Both the position numbers and the translations under genes were made by a program. The notes beneath the pieces were generated by a model. The model did no database searches. It worked only from the letters and a program-made list of their open reading frames with translations, and was not told the origin of the DNA. A stretch of 64,000 bases of DNA, from the NCBI GenBank assembly GCA_903970165.1, contig CAJCHZ010000028.1:23855-87854 (forward strand), written 5' to 3'. Source of the DNA: Betaproteobacteria bacterium (GTDB lineage: Bacteria; Acidobacteriota; Terriglobia; Acidiferrales; UBA7541). This document shows positions 54,226 to 64,000 of the stretch, piece after piece (position 1 is the first letter of the stretch; the number at the start of each line of letters is the position of its first letter).

Positions 54226-57200
54226 ATGAAAAGAGGTAACCACAATTCAGCGGGAAATAAGGGCAGTTTGCCGTCTCAGGCGAGCTCTGAGGCAGCAGGT
54301 GTGACGAGCGCGCTCGCGGAATTCTCCGAGCCCAATCTGGGTGTAATCCTTGCTGGCTTGCAGACCATGCGGGACGGGGATTTTTCAGTGCGCTTGCCCG
54401 GGTCCTGGACGGGGCTCGCCGGGAAACTAGCAGACACGTTTAATGAAATCGTTACCGCGAATCAACAGATTGCAAACGACTTAAATCGCGTGGGAAAGGT
54501 GGTAGGCAAGGAAGGCCGAACCAGGGAACGGGCCCGTTTTCATCAGTCGCGAGGCGCCTGGGGCGACATGGAAGTCTCCGTGAACACTTTGATGGACGAC
54601 CTGCTGCGGCCTACCACGGAGGTTACACGCGCCATCGCTGGAGTCGCTCAGGGAAACTTGACGCAAACGATTCGTCTTGACGTGGACGGCCGGCCGCTCG
54701 AAGGAGAATTTTTGCGATCCGCGACGATCGTGAACACGATGATTCAGCAATTGAGCGTTTTCACGGCTGAAGTGACGCGTGTGGCGCGGGAAGTCGGTAC
54801 CGACGGAAAACTTGGAGGCCAGGCGCAGGTTCCCGGCGTGGCTGGGACCTGGAAAGACCTGACGGATTCCGTGAATTCCATGGCCAGCAACCTGACTGGA
54901 CAGGTGCGCAACATTGCTGAGGTCGCCACCGCGGTTGCCAGCGGAGACCTCTCGCGCAAGATTACAGTGGATGTGCGCGGCGAAATTTTGCAGTTGAAGG
55001 AAGCCATCAACACCATGGTGGACCAGTTGCGGTCGTTCGCCTCGGAAGTGACGCGTGTCGCCCGTGAAGTTGGAACAGACGGCAAGCTGGGAGGGCAAGC
55101 CGTCGTGCCAGGCGTTGCGGGAACGTGGAAGGATCTAACCGACTCCGTGAACGCGATGGCGGGGAACCTGACAGCTCAGGTCCGCAACATTGCGGAAGTA
55201 ACCACAGCGGTCGCGCGCGGAGACCTCTCTCGCAAGATCACGGTCGACGTGAAAGGCGAAATCCTTGAACTGAAAAACACCATTAATACGATGGTGGACC
55301 AGCTGAATGCCTTCGCGGGAGAAGTGACGCGTGTCGCGCGCGAGGTCGGAACCGAAGGAAAACTGGGCGGGCAGGCACAGGTGCCCGGTGTCGGCGGCAC
55401 ATGGAAGGATCTCACCGACAACGTCAATTTCATGGCCAGCAACCTGACTGGACAGGTGCGTAACATCGCGGAAGTGGCGACCGCAATCGCCAGCGGCGAC
55501 CTTTCGAGAAAGATTACCGTGGACGTCCGCGGAGAAATTCTTCAGCTCAAAGAGACGCTCAACACGATGGTGGACCAGCTCAACCGGTTTGCCGGTGAAG
55601 TCACGCGCGTGGCGCGCGAGGTTGGCAGCGAAGGGCGACTGGGAGGACAGGCGAACGTCCCAGGCGTGGCTGGGACGTGGAAGGACCTGACGGACTCTGT
55701 TAATTCGATGGCAGGTAATTTGACGGACCAAGTGCGTAACATCGCCGAGGTGACCACGGCGGTGGCGCGCGGAGATTTGTCGCGCAAGATTACGGTGGAC
55801 GTAAAAGGCGAAATCCTGGAGCTGAAAAATACGATCAATACGATGGTGGATCAGCTGAATGCTTTCGCCGGAGAGGTGACGCGCGTGGCGCGCGAAGTCG
55901 GTACGGAAGGAAAGCTGGGAGGGCAGGCGCAAGTTCCCGGCGCGGGCACGTGGAAAGACTTGACGGACAACGTTAACTTCATGGCGAGTAACTTGACGGG
56001 GCAGGTGCGAAACATTGCCGAGGTGGCGACCGCGGTGGCGCGCGGAGATTTGTCGCGCAAGATTACCGTGGACGTGAAGGGCGAAATCCTGGAGCTGAAA
56101 GACACCATCAATACGATGGTGGACCAGCTTAACGCGTTTGCCGCCGAAGTAACGCGTGTAGCGCGCGAGGTCGGGACGGACGGCAAGCTCGGCGGACAGG
56201 CGCAAGTTCCCGGCGTGGCGGGAACCTGGAAGGATCTCACAGACTCGGTCAATTCGATGGCCAGCAACCTGACTGGCCAAGTCCGAAACATTGCGGATGT
56301 GGCGACCGCTATTGCAAGCGGGGACCTTTCCAAGAAAATTACCGTGAACGTGAGCGGCGAAATTCTTCTTTTGAAGGACACCATCAACACGATGGTGGAG
56401 CAGCTGAATGCGTTTGCGGGCGAAGTGACGCGCGTGGCGCGCGAAGTGGGTTCCGACGGCAAGTTGGGCGGGCAGGCCAAAGTCCCGGGTGTCGCCGGTA
56501 CATGGAAAGATTTGACGGACAACGTCAACTCCATGGCAGGAAATTTGACGGGCCAGGTGCGCAACATCGCGGAGGTCACGACGGCAGTAGCTCGCGGAGA
56601 CTTGTCACGCAAAATCACAGTGGACGTTAAAGGCGAAATTCTTGAGCTGAAAAATACGATTAATACGATGGTCGACCAGCTGAATGCGTTCGCCGGAGAA
56701 GTGACTCGCGTCGCGCGCGAAGTCGGCACGGAAGGAAAACTGGGAGGGCAGGCGCAGGTGCCCGGCGTCGGCGGCACCTGGAAGGATCTTACCGACAACG
56801 TAAATTTTATGGCGTCGAACCTGACGGGCCAGGTTCGAAATATTGCCGAGGTGGCAACAGCGATTGCGACCGGCGACCTTTCCCGCAAAATCACGGTGGA
56901 CGTGCGCGGCGAAATTCTGCAACTCAAAGAAACTCTGAACACCATGGTCGAGCAGTTGCGCTCGTTCGCCGCCGAAGTAACCCGAGTAGCACGCGAGGTG
57001 GGCAGCGAAGGGCGCCTGGGCGGGCAAGCCAACGTGCCCGGTGTCGCGGGGACCTGGAAGGACTTGACGGATTCCGTAAACGCCATGGCTGGAAACCTGA
57101 CCGGCCAGGTGCGCAACATCGCCGAGGTCACGACGGCCGTAGCCCGGGGCGACTTGTCCCGCAAGATTACCGTGGACGTCAAAGGCGAAATTCTTGAATT

Positions 57201-60200
57201 AAAAAACACCATCAACACGATGGTGGACCAACTCAATGCCTTCGCCGCAGAAGTGACGCGCGTTGCGCGCGAAGTTGGAACCGACGGAAAACTTGGTGGT
57301 CAGGCCAAAGTCCCTGGCGTTGCGGGAACCTGGAAGGACTTGACGGATAACGTAAACGTGATGGCCGCCAACCTCACGGAACAGGTGAGAGGTATCGTGA
57401 AAGTGGTGACTGCCGTCGCCAACGGTGAACTCACCCAAAAGCTCACCGTTAATGCCAAGGGTGAAGTCGCCGCACTCGCCGACACAATCAACAACATGAC
57501 CGACACACTGGCCACGTTTGCCGACCAGGTTACGACGGTTGCGCGTGAAGTGGGAGTGGACGGCCGGCTTGGCGGACAGGCCAACGTTCCCGGCGCATCT
57601 GGCACGTGGAAAGACCTCACCGGAAACGTGAACCTCCTCGCGGATAACCTCACTAACCAGGTGCGTGCTATCGCAGAAGTTGCAACCGCCGTGACGAAAG
57701 GCGACTTGACGCGATCGGTTCAGGTAGAAGCACGCGGTGAAGTTGCCGAGCTAAAGGACTACATCAACACGATGATCGACAACCTGCGGCTCACCACCGA
57801 CCGCAACAAGGAACAAGACTGGCTGAAAACCAATCTCGCGCGGTTTACGGGTATGTTGCAGGGACAGCGCGACTTGAGCACTGTCGGGCGAATGTTGCTC
57901 TCGGAATTGGTTCCGCTTGTAAACGCGCAACAGGGCGTGATCTACCAGATGGACGCCGAGGAATCTTCCGAAATGGCTTTGCTATCCGCCTATGCGGACG
58001 GAGGTCACGATGGGCACATCCTTCATTTGCGGGTGGGCGAGGGTCTGGTAGGACAGTGCGCTGCTGAAAAGCGGCGCATGTTGATCACGGACCTCCCTGC
58101 TGAGGCGGTCCCCATACGGTCCAGTCTTTTTCAATCCGTGCCAAGAAACGTCATCGTTCTTCCCATTCTCTTTGAAGACCGGGTAAAGGCGGTCATCGAA
58201 CTCGGCTCCTTAAGTACCTTCACAGCCTCACACCTTTCGTTTCTCGAACAACTGACGTCCAGCATTGGCATCGTGCTGAACAGCATTGAAGCCACGATGC
58301 AAACGGAAGGACTGCTCAAGCAATCACAACAACTGGCGAAAGAATTGCAAACTCAGCAAACAGAACTTCAGCAAACGAATGAGCAGCTCGCGCAAAAAGC
58401 TCAACAACTCGCCGAACAGAACGTGGAAGTCGAACGCAAGAACCAGGAAATTGAACAGGCCCGCCGGGCCGTCGAAGAAAAGGCCAAGGAATTGGCACTC
58501 ACTTCGAAATACAAGTCAGAATTTTTGGCCAACATGTCGCACGAACTTCGCACTCCGCTGAATAGCATCCTGGTTCTCGGGCAGCAGCTGACCGACAATC
58601 CGGATCGTAATTTGACTCCGAAACAGGTAGAGTTCGCCCGCACAATCCACGGTGCGGGGACGGATTTGTTGAACCTGATCAGCGATATCCTCGACCTGTC
58701 CAAAATTGAATCGGGGACTGTCTCCGTCGAAGCGGAAGAGGTATTTTTTGCCAGCTTGCTCGAGATGATAGCGCGTCCGTTCCGCCACGAAGCCGAGCAC
58801 CGCCGGTTGGCGTTCGAAATCCAGACAGCCGCGGATCTCATGCGCAGCATGGTCACAGACTCGAAACGCTTGCAACAGGTTCTCAAGAACCTCTTGTCCA
58901 ACGCATTTAAATTCACAGAACAAGGGAGCGTAAAGCTTTCCGTCTCGATTGCCGATGCCGGCTGGACCGAAGATCATCCCGTTCTCAGCCGCGCAGGCAT
59001 GGTCGTAGCCTTTGAAGTGACGGATACCGGGATTGGCATTCCTTCGGAGAAGCAGAGAATTATTTTTGAAGCATTTCAACAGGCAGATGCCGGAACCAGC
59101 CGCAAGTATGGCGGTACGGGATTAGGCCTTGCCATCAGCCGCGAGTTGGCCGGACTTTTGGGAGGTGAAATTCAGCTGCGGAGCACGGTAGGCGAAGGGA
59201 GCGTATTTACACTTTACTTGCCGCAAACCTATGTAGGCTCATCAACAGGTGTCAATCCTCCGGACAGAAAATCTGCGGCTCCTCCTATCGCTCTGCAGAC
59301 GGCATCGGCAAATGTCGCCGACCGTGCCCATGAGCGTGTGCCCGATGACAGGGAAAATCTGCAAGAAGGCGACGTTATCGTGCTCATTGTCGAAGACGAT
59401 GCGCATTACGCCCGCGTGCTGAGCGATTTGGCACACGACAAAGGATTTAAGGTTTTGGTGGCGGCACGAGGTGCTGACGCCCTGACCTTGGCTCGCGAAT
59501 TTCACCCCAGCGCGGTGTCCTTGGATGTTTTCCTGCCTGACATGTTGGGCTGGACGGTGCTCAACCACTTGAAACAAGATCCTTCCACGCGACATATCCC
59601 GGTTCAAATTCTAACCATGGACGAAGACAGGCAGCATGGATTGTCACGCGGCGCGTTTGCGTTTCTGACGAAGCCAACGACAGCGGAAGGCATCGAGGCC
59701 GCATTTGAGCGAATGAAGGAATGCGCGACTCCGCGGATCAAGGAGCTCCTGATAGTCGAAGACAGTCCCGCCGAACAGCTGAGCATCCAGGAACTGCTCG
59801 GTAGCGACGATGTCCGAATTACGGTTGCCTCTACGGGTGGCGAGGCGCTTGCCGCGGTCGAGGAGAGATCCTTCGACTGCATGGTGCTTGATTTGCGTCT
59901 CCCAGACATGTCGGGGTTTCAGGTATTGGAAAAGCTTCGCGATACACCATCGCTAACGGACTTGCCGGTTGTCGTATTTACAGGCAAGGATTTGTCATCG
60001 GATGAAGACTCGCGATTGTATACACTGGCGCGCAGCGTGGTCGTGAAAGGCGTCGAATCTCCCGAACGGCTGCTGGACGAGACGGCGCTATTCCTGCATC
60101 GGGTTGTCACGGACCTTCCTCCGGAGAAGCAAAGAATGCTGGAACGACTTCACCGGTCTGACGACGCGTTGGAGGGCAAGAAGGTCCTTGTCGTGGACGA

Positions 60201-60543
60201 TGACGTGCGAAATATTTTTGCGCTCAGCAGCGTGCTGGAACGTCGAGGTATGGTTGTGCTGACCGCCGGAACCGGGCGCGAGGCAATCCAATTATTGGAG
60301 GCAACACCGGACCTTGCTATCGTGTTGATGGATATCATGATGCCGGAAATGGATGGTTATGAAACGATGCAGGTCATTCGGCAAAACGCATTGTTTCGCC
60401 GGTTGCCAATTATTGCTCTAACCGCCAAAGCCATGAAAGGCGATCGTGAAAAATGCCTCGAAGCAGGGGCTTCCGAGTATTTGGCGAAGCCGGTGAACAC
60501 CGAGCAGCTTTTGTCCGCGCTTCGGATGTGGCTGCATCGCTAG
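54226..60543 (+). CDS. Giant soluble hybrid histidine kinase with HAMP array and three receivers
   Basis: 2105 residues, no signal peptide or membrane helix. Residues ~40-1220 are a tandem HAMP array: two divergent leading copies, then eleven 92-residue units, each pairing a canonical segment ([16 protein letters not shown]) with a divergent one ([18 protein letters not shown]). A GAF-like domain follows at ~1235-1385, then a coiled coil. HisKA has His1439 in [15 protein letters not shown], followed by the HATPase ([25 protein letters not shown]). Three receivers follow, with Asp1767, Asp1889 and Asp2036 ([22 protein letters not shown]). The layout matches fungal group III (Nik1/Os-1-type) kinases and their bacterial relatives. 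The final receiver may pass phosphate on. Confidence 0.95.
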   Translation: MKRGNHNSAGNKGSLPSQASSEAAGVTSALAEFSEPNLGVILAGLQTMRDGDFSVRLPGSWTGLAGKLADTFNEIVTANQQIANDLNRVGKVVGKEGRTRERARFHQSRGAWGDMEVSVNTLMDDLLRPTTEVTRAIAGVAQGNLTQTIRLDVDGRPLEGEFLRSATIVNTMIQQLSVFTAEVTRVAREVGTDGKLGGQAQVPGVAGTWKDLTDSVNSMASNLTGQVRNIAEVATAVASGDLSRKITVDVRGEILQLKEAINTMVDQLRSFASEVTRVAREVGTDGKLGGQAVVPGVAGTWKDLTDSVNAMAGNLTAQVRNIAEVTTAVARGDLSRKITVDVKGEILELKNTINTMVDQLNAFAGEVTRVAREVGTEGKLGGQAQVPGVGGTWKDLTDNVNFMASNLTGQVRNIAEVATAIASGDLSRKITVDVRGEILQLKETLNTMVDQLNRFAGEVTRVAREVGSEGRLGGQANVPGVAGTWKDLTDSVNSMAGNLTDQVRNIAEVTTAVARGDLSRKITVDVKGEILELKNTINTMVDQLNAFAGEVTRVAREVGTEGKLGGQAQVPGAGTWKDLTDNVNFMASNLTGQVRNIAEVATAVARGDLSRKITVDVKGEILELKDTINTMVDQLNAFAAEVTRVAREVGTDGKLGGQAQVPGVAGTWKDLTDSVNSMASNLTGQVRNIADVATAIASGDLSKKITVNVSGEILLLKDTINTMVEQLNAFAGEVTRVAREVGSDGKLGGQAKVPGVAGTWKDLTDNVNSMAGNLTGQVRNIAEVTTAVARGDLSRKITVDVKGEILELKNTINTMVDQLNAFAGEVTRVAREVGTEGKLGGQAQVPGVGGTWKDLTDNVNFMASNLTGQVRNIAEVATAIATGDLSRKITVDVRGEILQLKETLNTMVEQLRSFAAEVTRVAREVGSEGRLGGQANVPGVAGTWKDLTDSVNAMAGNLTGQVRNIAEVTTAVARGDLSRKITVDVKGEILELKNTINTMVDQLNAFAAEVTRVAREVGTDGKLGGQAKVPGVAGTWKDLTDNVNVMAANLTEQVRGIVKVVTAVANGELTQKLTVNAKGEVAALADTINNMTDTLATFADQVTTVAREVGVDGRLGGQANVPGASGTWKDLTGNVNLLADNLTNQVRAIAEVATAVTKGDLTRSVQVEARGEVAELKDYINTMIDNLRLTTDRNKEQDWLKTNLARFTGMLQGQRDLSTVGRMLLSELVPLVNAQQGVIYQMDAEESSEMALLSAYADGGHDGHILHLRVGEGLVGQCAAEKRRMLITDLPAEAVPIRSSLFQSVPRNVIVLPILFEDRVKAVIELGSLSTFTASHLSFLEQLTSSIGIVLNSIEATMQTEGLLKQSQQLAKELQTQQTELQQTNEQLAQKAQQLAEQNVEVERKNQEIEQARRAVEEKAKELALTSKYKSEFLANMSHELRTPLNSILVLGQQLTDNPDRNLTPKQVEFARTIHGAGTDLLNLISDILDLSKIESGTVSVEAEEVFFASLLEMIARPFRHEAEHRRLAFEIQTAADLMRSMVTDSKRLQQVLKNLLSNAFKFTEQGSVKLSVSIADAGWTEDHPVLSRAGMVVAFEVTDTGIGIPSEKQRIIFEAFQQADAGTSRKYGGTGLGLAISRELAGLLGGEIQLRSTVGEGSVFTLYLPQTYVGSSTGVNPPDRKSAAPPIALQTASANVADRAHERVPDDRENLQEGDVIVLIVEDDAHYARVLSDLAHDKGFKVLVAARGADALTLAREFHPSAVSLDVFLPDMLGWTVLNHLKQDPSTRHIPVQILTMDEDRQHGLSRGAFAFLTKPTTAEGIEAAFERMKECATPRIKELLIVEDSPAEQLSIQELLGSDDVRITVASTGGEALAAVEERSFDCMVLDLRLPDMSGFQVLEKLRDTPSLTDLPVVVFTGKDLSSDEDSRLYTLARSVVVKGVESPERLLDETALFLHRVVTDLPPEKQRMLERLHRSDDALEGKKVLVVDDDVRNIFALSSVLERRGMVVLTAGTGREAIQLLEATPDLAIVLMDIMMPEMDGYETMQVIRQNALFRRLPIIALTAKAMKGDREKCLEAGASEYLAKPVNTEQLLSALRMWLHR
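54769..57801 (+). repeat. Eleven tandem 276-bp units encoding HAMP pairs
   Basis: Unit starts fall at 54769, 55045, 55321, 55597, 55873, 56146 and so on every 276 bases. Unit 5 is one codon shorter (PGAG instead of PGVAG). Units 1-4 are most like units 6-9, so the array probably grew by duplication of blocks of about five units. Units 10 and 11 are the most diverged. Confidence 0.9.
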
Positions 60544-60602
60544 CCAAGACCTTACAGTCAGCGGAGGTTTTTCTGAATCTCAATGTGGCCGAGAGCAGAA
60601 TT

Positions 60603-61682
60603 ATGGGCGCAAATGAAAAAGTAAACATCCTGATGGTTGATGACCAGCCCAGCAAGCTATTGAGCTATGAGGTCATCCTCGGAGAACTCGGGGAGAACCT
60701 GATCAAGGCCCGCTCAGGCAGGGAGGCGTTGGACTATTTGTTGAAGACGGATGTTGCCGTAGTCCTCATGGACGTTAGCATGCCTGATCTGGACGGGTTC
60801 GAATTGGCTGATATGATCCGCCAGCATCCCCGGTTTCAAGATATAGCGATTATCTTCATTTCGGCTGTGCATTTGACGGATCTGGATCGCTTGCGCGGCT
60901 ACGAGCAGGGGGCCGTAGATTACATTTCTGTCCCTGTGGTCCCGGAATTGCTACGGGCAAAGGTCAGCGTTTTCGCGGATTTAAACCGGAAGACTCGCCA
61001 GCTGGAGACATTAAACGAGGAACTGCGGCGGCTTTCCGCCCGCCTGATTGCCGCACAAGATGATGAACGCCGCAGGATTGCGCGCGAACTCCATGATGGG
61101 CTCGGGCAAGAGCTGGCCGCTGCCAAGATGATGGTCGATGGGATCTTGAGACCCGGCCAGACTGCCGAACGAAAAGAATCGGCAGCTTTGGAATGCAGTT
61201 CCATGATTGATCGGGCCGTACGGCAGGTGCGAAGCATCTCTCATCTCTTGCATCCCCCTTTGCTTGATGAACTCGGGTTGCAATCCGCGCTTCAATTCTA
61301 TGTGCAAGGATTTACAACCCGCAGTGGTATCGCAACAACCATGAAATCGGACCCACCCGAGTTTCCACGGCTCAGCGCCGAGATGGAAACCGCGATATTC
61401 CGCGTTGTGCAGGAAGCTCTTACGAATGTACTTCGACACTCCGGAGCGAGTAAGGCTCTTGTGGAATTAACGCATGCCGGAACTCAGGTTGTGCTTTCCG
61501 TACGCGACGACGGTAAAGGCATGTCCGAGAAAACTATTCAGTTTCAAGCGGGAAGCGTGGGGATCGGTATTGGGGGAATAAAGCAGAGAATCGAGGAATT
61601 TAACGGCCGAATCCTGTTAAAAAATACGGACCCAGGGTCACTGGTCGAAGTGATGATTCCCGTTAGCTCCAGTGGTTCTTAA
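60603..61682 (+). CDS. Receiver-first histidine kinase (REC-HisKA_3-HATPase)
   Basis: 359 residues from the ATG at 60603, 59 bases after the giant kinase; the longer frame upstream overlaps the previous gene and is not protein-like. The receiver spans 1-125 (LMVDDQPSKLL, Asp57 in LMDVSMPDLDG, VPVV instead of the usual KP). A short helix leads to the HisKA_3 box RRIARELHDGLGQELAA with His164, and the HATPase has VQEALTNVLRHSGASKALVEL. The receiver probably tunes the attached kinase. It is the likely downstream partner of the giant kinase's receivers. Confidence 0.92.
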   Translation: MGANEKVNILMVDDQPSKLLSYEVILGELGENLIKARSGREALDYLLKTDVAVVLMDVSMPDLDGFELADMIRQHPRFQDIAIIFISAVHLTDLDRLRGYEQGAVDYISVPVVPELLRAKVSVFADLNRKTRQLETLNEELRRLSARLIAAQDDERRRIARELHDGLGQELAAAKMMVDGILRPGQTAERKESAALECSSMIDRAVRQVRSISHLLHPPLLDELGLQSALQFYVQGFTTRSGIATTMKSDPPEFPRLSAEMETAIFRVVQEALTNVLRHSGASKALVELTHAGTQVVLSVRDDGKGMSEKTIQFQAGSVGIGIGGIKQRIEEFNGRILLKNTDPGSLVEVMIPVSSSGS

Positions 61683-61720
61683 GATGGGCGCAAATCGAAC
61701 GTCTCAAAATAAATAAACAT

Positions 61721-62203
61721 TCACTGCAGCAGCCACTGATTAGATTTTCCGACTTTCGCAGCCGCGTTCTCTATAATCCTGACAAGATCCCAGGCCTGAG
61801 CCTTCGAAACGACCGCTGAAACACCAGCCTCGCGTGCTGGCCCTTCCAGTCCCTCGAGGTCTAAGACCGTAAACAAAATAACAGGCACCCTCGGATTTAA
61901 TGTAGACATACGCTTTGCGACTTCCAGCCCATTAAGACCGGGCATGGCCAAATCAACAATCACCAGGTTGGGCCTTAACACCTCGAATTGACTCACTCCT
62001 GCCCAACCCGAGTTAGCTTCGCCGCAGATCGTCCACTCATGAGACTCCACAATCGCCCGAATAATCCTTCGGGTCGTATCCGAATCGTCGACAATGAGAA
62101 TGCGCATATCCGTTGGGCTATTACTGTCCACATTTTTTATATCGAAAGAGAGAGTATCTAGAGAATACAGCTTATTACTGATGCCCGAGCCGCGTTGCCA
62201 CAT
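61721..62203 (-). CDS. Single-domain response regulator
   Basis: 160 residues from the ATG at 62203, which has GAGGA at seven bases; an inner start at 62107 would give the bare receiver. After a ~32-residue leader, the receiver has LIVDDSDTTRR and Asp84 in VIVDLAMPGLNG, with Ser and Lys in VSAVVSKAQAW. There is no output domain. It converges with the receiver-first kinase and diverges from the efflux operon, so it may connect or regulate either by phosphotransfer. Confidence 0.88.
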   Translation of the reverse strand: MWQRGSGISNKLYSLDTLSFDIKNVDSNSPTDMRILIVDDSDTTRRIIRAIVESHEWTICGEANSGWAGVSQFEVLRPNLVIVDLAMPGLNGLEVAKRMSTLNPRVPVILFTVLDLEGLEGPAREAGVSAVVSKAQAWDLVRIIENAAAKVGKSNQWLLQ

Positions 62204-62406
62204 TACTACTTCCTCTATTTCGGGGCGTTCTACGGCATTGCTGCTCGGAAACTCGGCAATTCCACCGATACCACGCAAGCTTGACCTGATGTTATCTGGG
62301 GCCGGTTCCGCTTGTATCCAAAATTGCTTTAATATCCGTCCATATATTACGGATTAGGGTGGTACCGTCCGAACTATGCGAACTACGTGTTCTGAAGAGG
62401 TTTGAC
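62204..62406. promoter_or_regulatory. Divergent control region
   Basis: Space between the receiver gene and the efflux adaptor, which must carry both promoters. AAGAGG (62395-62400) is the adaptor ribosome-binding site. No clear -35/-10 or operator found. Confidence 0.35.
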
Positions 62407-63645
62407 TTGACTGATCAAAATGAACACCCCGACGACGGGCTGGGAAGCCAGGCGTCCGCAACCCCACCGAAGGAGCACAAAGCCGTAAAGGGGATTGTGT
62501 GGATTGCCTTGCTGTTGATTTTCGGTGTCGGATTCTTTCTCGTGCTGCGCCATCATGACGATACGGCAAAGGCCGCGAAATCCCCCAAGGGTGGAGGCGG
62601 ACCGATCACCGTCACAACGGTAACGGCGCAGAAGGGTGATATCGGCGTCTACTTGGACTCGATTGGGACGATCACGCCGGTCTATACCGCTTCGATTACA
62701 AGCCAGGTAAATGGAATTGTCATCGCCGTTCACTACACCGAAGGACAAATTGTCCAAAAAGGCGACGCGCTAATTGATATTGATCCCAGGACGTACCAGG
62801 CCACGCTGCTGCAGGCCCAGGGCACGCTCGATCGTGACGACAATATTCTGGGGCAAGCGAAAATGGATCTCGAACGTTACCGCGATGCCTGGGCTCGGAA
62901 CGCCATCCCCAAACAGACTCTGGATGATCAGGAAAAGATCGTCCTGCAAGACCAGGGCACGGTAAAACTCGACCAGGGCGTTGTGCAATACGACCAAATC
63001 CAAGTCGAGTATTGCCACATCGTCGCACCGATCAGCGGCAAAGTGGGTTTGCGGCTGGTGGATCCCGGGAATGTAGTGCAGTCCACGGGAACGCTTACGC
63101 TGGCGGTAATCACGCAATTGCAGCCCATTACCGTAATCTTCACCATTCCGGAAGATAATCTTAACCAGGTGCAACAGCGGCTTCGCAAAGGCGCCAAACT
63201 CACGGTGGATGCATTCGACCGCGCGGGCCAAAAGAAAATAGCCTCAGGAACGCTGCTTACTCTGGACAATCAGATTGACACCACAACGGGGACCGTGAAG
63301 GGCCGGGGCTCGTTTGAAAATCGAGACATGTCGCTTTTCCCGAACGAGTTTGTGAATGTGCGACTGCTGGTGGACACGGAGCATGGCGCAACCCTGATTC
63401 CCGCATCAGCCATTCAACACAATGGTCAGGCGGCATTTGTTTACGTTTTGCAGGACAACACGGCGCACGTGAAAACCGTTAAGCCCGGAGTGTCGGACTC
63501 CGGACAAACCGAAGTAACGGGCATCAATCCCGGGGATGTCCTCGCGAACAGTAGTTTTGACAAACTGCAGGACAACGCAAAGGTTGTCGTAGCAAGCTCA
63601 GGTAAGCAGGCTCCTGGAAACTCCACTGGGAGCGCCACTCCTTGA
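62407..63645 (+). CDS. RND efflux periplasmic adaptor (MdtA/AcrA-like)
   Basis: 412 residues from a TTG at 62407, which has AAGAGG at six bases; an open GTG at 62359 gives a non-protein-like extension. A membrane helix at about residues 28-46 ([17 protein letters not shown]) anchors it. Biotinyl-lipoyl strands ([30 protein letters not shown]), an alpha-hairpin ([18 protein letters not shown]), a beta-barrel and a membrane-proximal domain follow. It links an inner-membrane RND pump with an outer-membrane channel. It overlaps the pump gene (TTGA). Confidence 0.93.
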   Translation: MTDQNEHPDDGLGSQASATPPKEHKAVKGIVWIALLLIFGVGFFLVLRHHDDTAKAAKSPKGGGGPITVTTVTAQKGDIGVYLDSIGTITPVYTASITSQVNGIVIAVHYTEGQIVQKGDALIDIDPRTYQATLLQAQGTLDRDDNILGQAKMDLERYRDAWARNAIPKQTLDDQEKIVLQDQGTVKLDQGVVQYDQIQVEYCHIVAPISGKVGLRLVDPGNVVQSTGTLTLAVITQLQPITVIFTIPEDNLNQVQQRLRKGAKLTVDAFDRAGQKKIASGTLLTLDNQIDTTTGTVKGRGSFENRDMSLFPNEFVNVRLLVDTEHGATLIPASAIQHNGQAAFVYVLQDNTAHVKTVKPGVSDSGQTEVTGINPGDVLANSSFDKLQDNAKVVVASSGKQAPGNSTGSATP

Positions 63646-64000
63646 GTCCGTCGCGTCCTTTTATTTTGCGGCCGGTTGCGACGGCTCTGCTAATGGCGGC
63701 GATCCTTCTCGTGGGGATTGTCTGTTATACGCAACTGCCTGTCTCGGCTTTGCCGCAGCTGGACTATCCCACAATACAAGTCGTAACTTTTTATCCGGGG
63801 GCAAGCCCGGATGTCGTGGCCACGACGGTGACCGCCCCACTGGAACGCCAATTCGGCCAGCTGCAGGGCTTGAGCCAAATGACCTCGAACAGTTCCGGCG
63901 GCTGCTCCGTCATCGTGATGCAGTTCAACCTGAGCTTAAATATTGATATCGCGGAAGAAGAAGTGCAGTCAGGCATCAACGCGGCGCAGAGTTACCTGCC
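63642..64000 (+). CDS. RND efflux pump, N-terminal part (MdtB/AcrB-like), cut by window end
   Basis: 119 residues visible. The TTG start overlaps the adaptor stop (TTGA). [23 protein letters not shown] is the first membrane helix region. Then [37 protein letters not shown] and [16 protein letters not shown] are highly conserved among hydrophobe/amphiphile efflux-1 family RND pumps. The gene continues beyond the window. Confidence 0.93.
   Translation, partial: MSPSRPFILRPVATALLMAAILLVGIVCYTQLPVSALPQLDYPTIQVVTFYPGASPDVVATTVTAPLERQFGQLQGLSQMTSNSSGGCSVIVMQFNLSLNIDIAEEEVQSGINAAQSYL

Noticed and set aside
55851..57236. Long open frame on the minus strand (461 codons) inside the HAMP kinase
   Set aside because: It is a shadow of a repetitive, biased coding sequence; its translation merely repeats with the array, has no start signal, and matches nothing.
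54769..57801. 276-base tandem repeat as satellite or CRISPR
   Set aside because: The repeats are contiguous without spacers, in frame, and encode HAMP domains.

Overview
The window looks like a chromosomal segment of an Acidobacteriota bacterium. The evidence is the mix of families, not a marker gene: an Oar-like TonB-dependent receptor with an N-terminal carboxypeptidase-regulatory-like domain, a PadR regulator overlapping an ADOP-type duplicated permease, a winged-helix/TolB beta-propeller protein, an ECF sigma/anti-sigma/secreted-protein operon, and many two-component proteins. The DNA is moderately G+C-rich by eye. I see no rRNA, tRNA, CRISPR array, insertion sequence or prophage.

Layout. 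1-8.6 kb: a partial TPR-like protein, a trypsin-fold protein with a broken catalytic triad, a coupled ACT-domain protein and M1 aminopeptidase, then a leftward glycerate pair (2-hydroxyacid dehydrogenase plus glycerate 2-kinase) and a YciI-like protein. 9-15 kb: a TonB-C protein and a large TonB-dependent receptor bracketed by two direct repeats of about 280 bp, the left one carrying a 5'-truncated copy of the cupin gene that lies intact in the right one. 15-19 kb: leftward sigma/anti-sigma/secreted-protein operon, a 3-hydroxyisobutyrate-dehydrogenase-like enzyme and a PGPGW membrane protein. 19-30 kb: PadR and an ADOP permease interrupted by one amber codon, a winged-helix/propeller regulator, an aspartic-protease-like protein with two DTG motifs, a desaturase, an LVIVD-type secreted protein and a DUF305 protein.

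30-41 kb is signalling. A membrane histidine kinase, an Rcp1-like receiver and a 997-residue REC-PAS-AAA-Fis sigma-54 activator are followed by a perfect sigma-54 -24/-12 element (34799-34814) with inverted and iterated motifs upstream. The element drives a STAS-kinase-NarL regulator unit. This reads as a complete local sigma-54 circuit. Leftward beyond it lie HtrA/DegP with a small downstream gene, and an Lhr helicase-kinase-regulator unit.

45.5-53.4 kb is one leftward respiratory operon: cytochrome c oxidase subunits II, I and III, an unrecognised membrane protein, a dihaem lipoprotein cytochrome c, a Rieske protein, cytochrome b fused to cytochrome c, and CtaG. It looks like a bc complex and a caa3-type oxidase made together.

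54.2-62.2 kb holds a 2105-residue soluble hybrid kinase with about 25 HAMP-like segments (eleven near-identical 92-residue units), three receivers, a neighbouring receiver-first histidine kinase and a small convergent receiver. The window ends in an RND efflux operon (adaptor complete, pump cut by the window edge).
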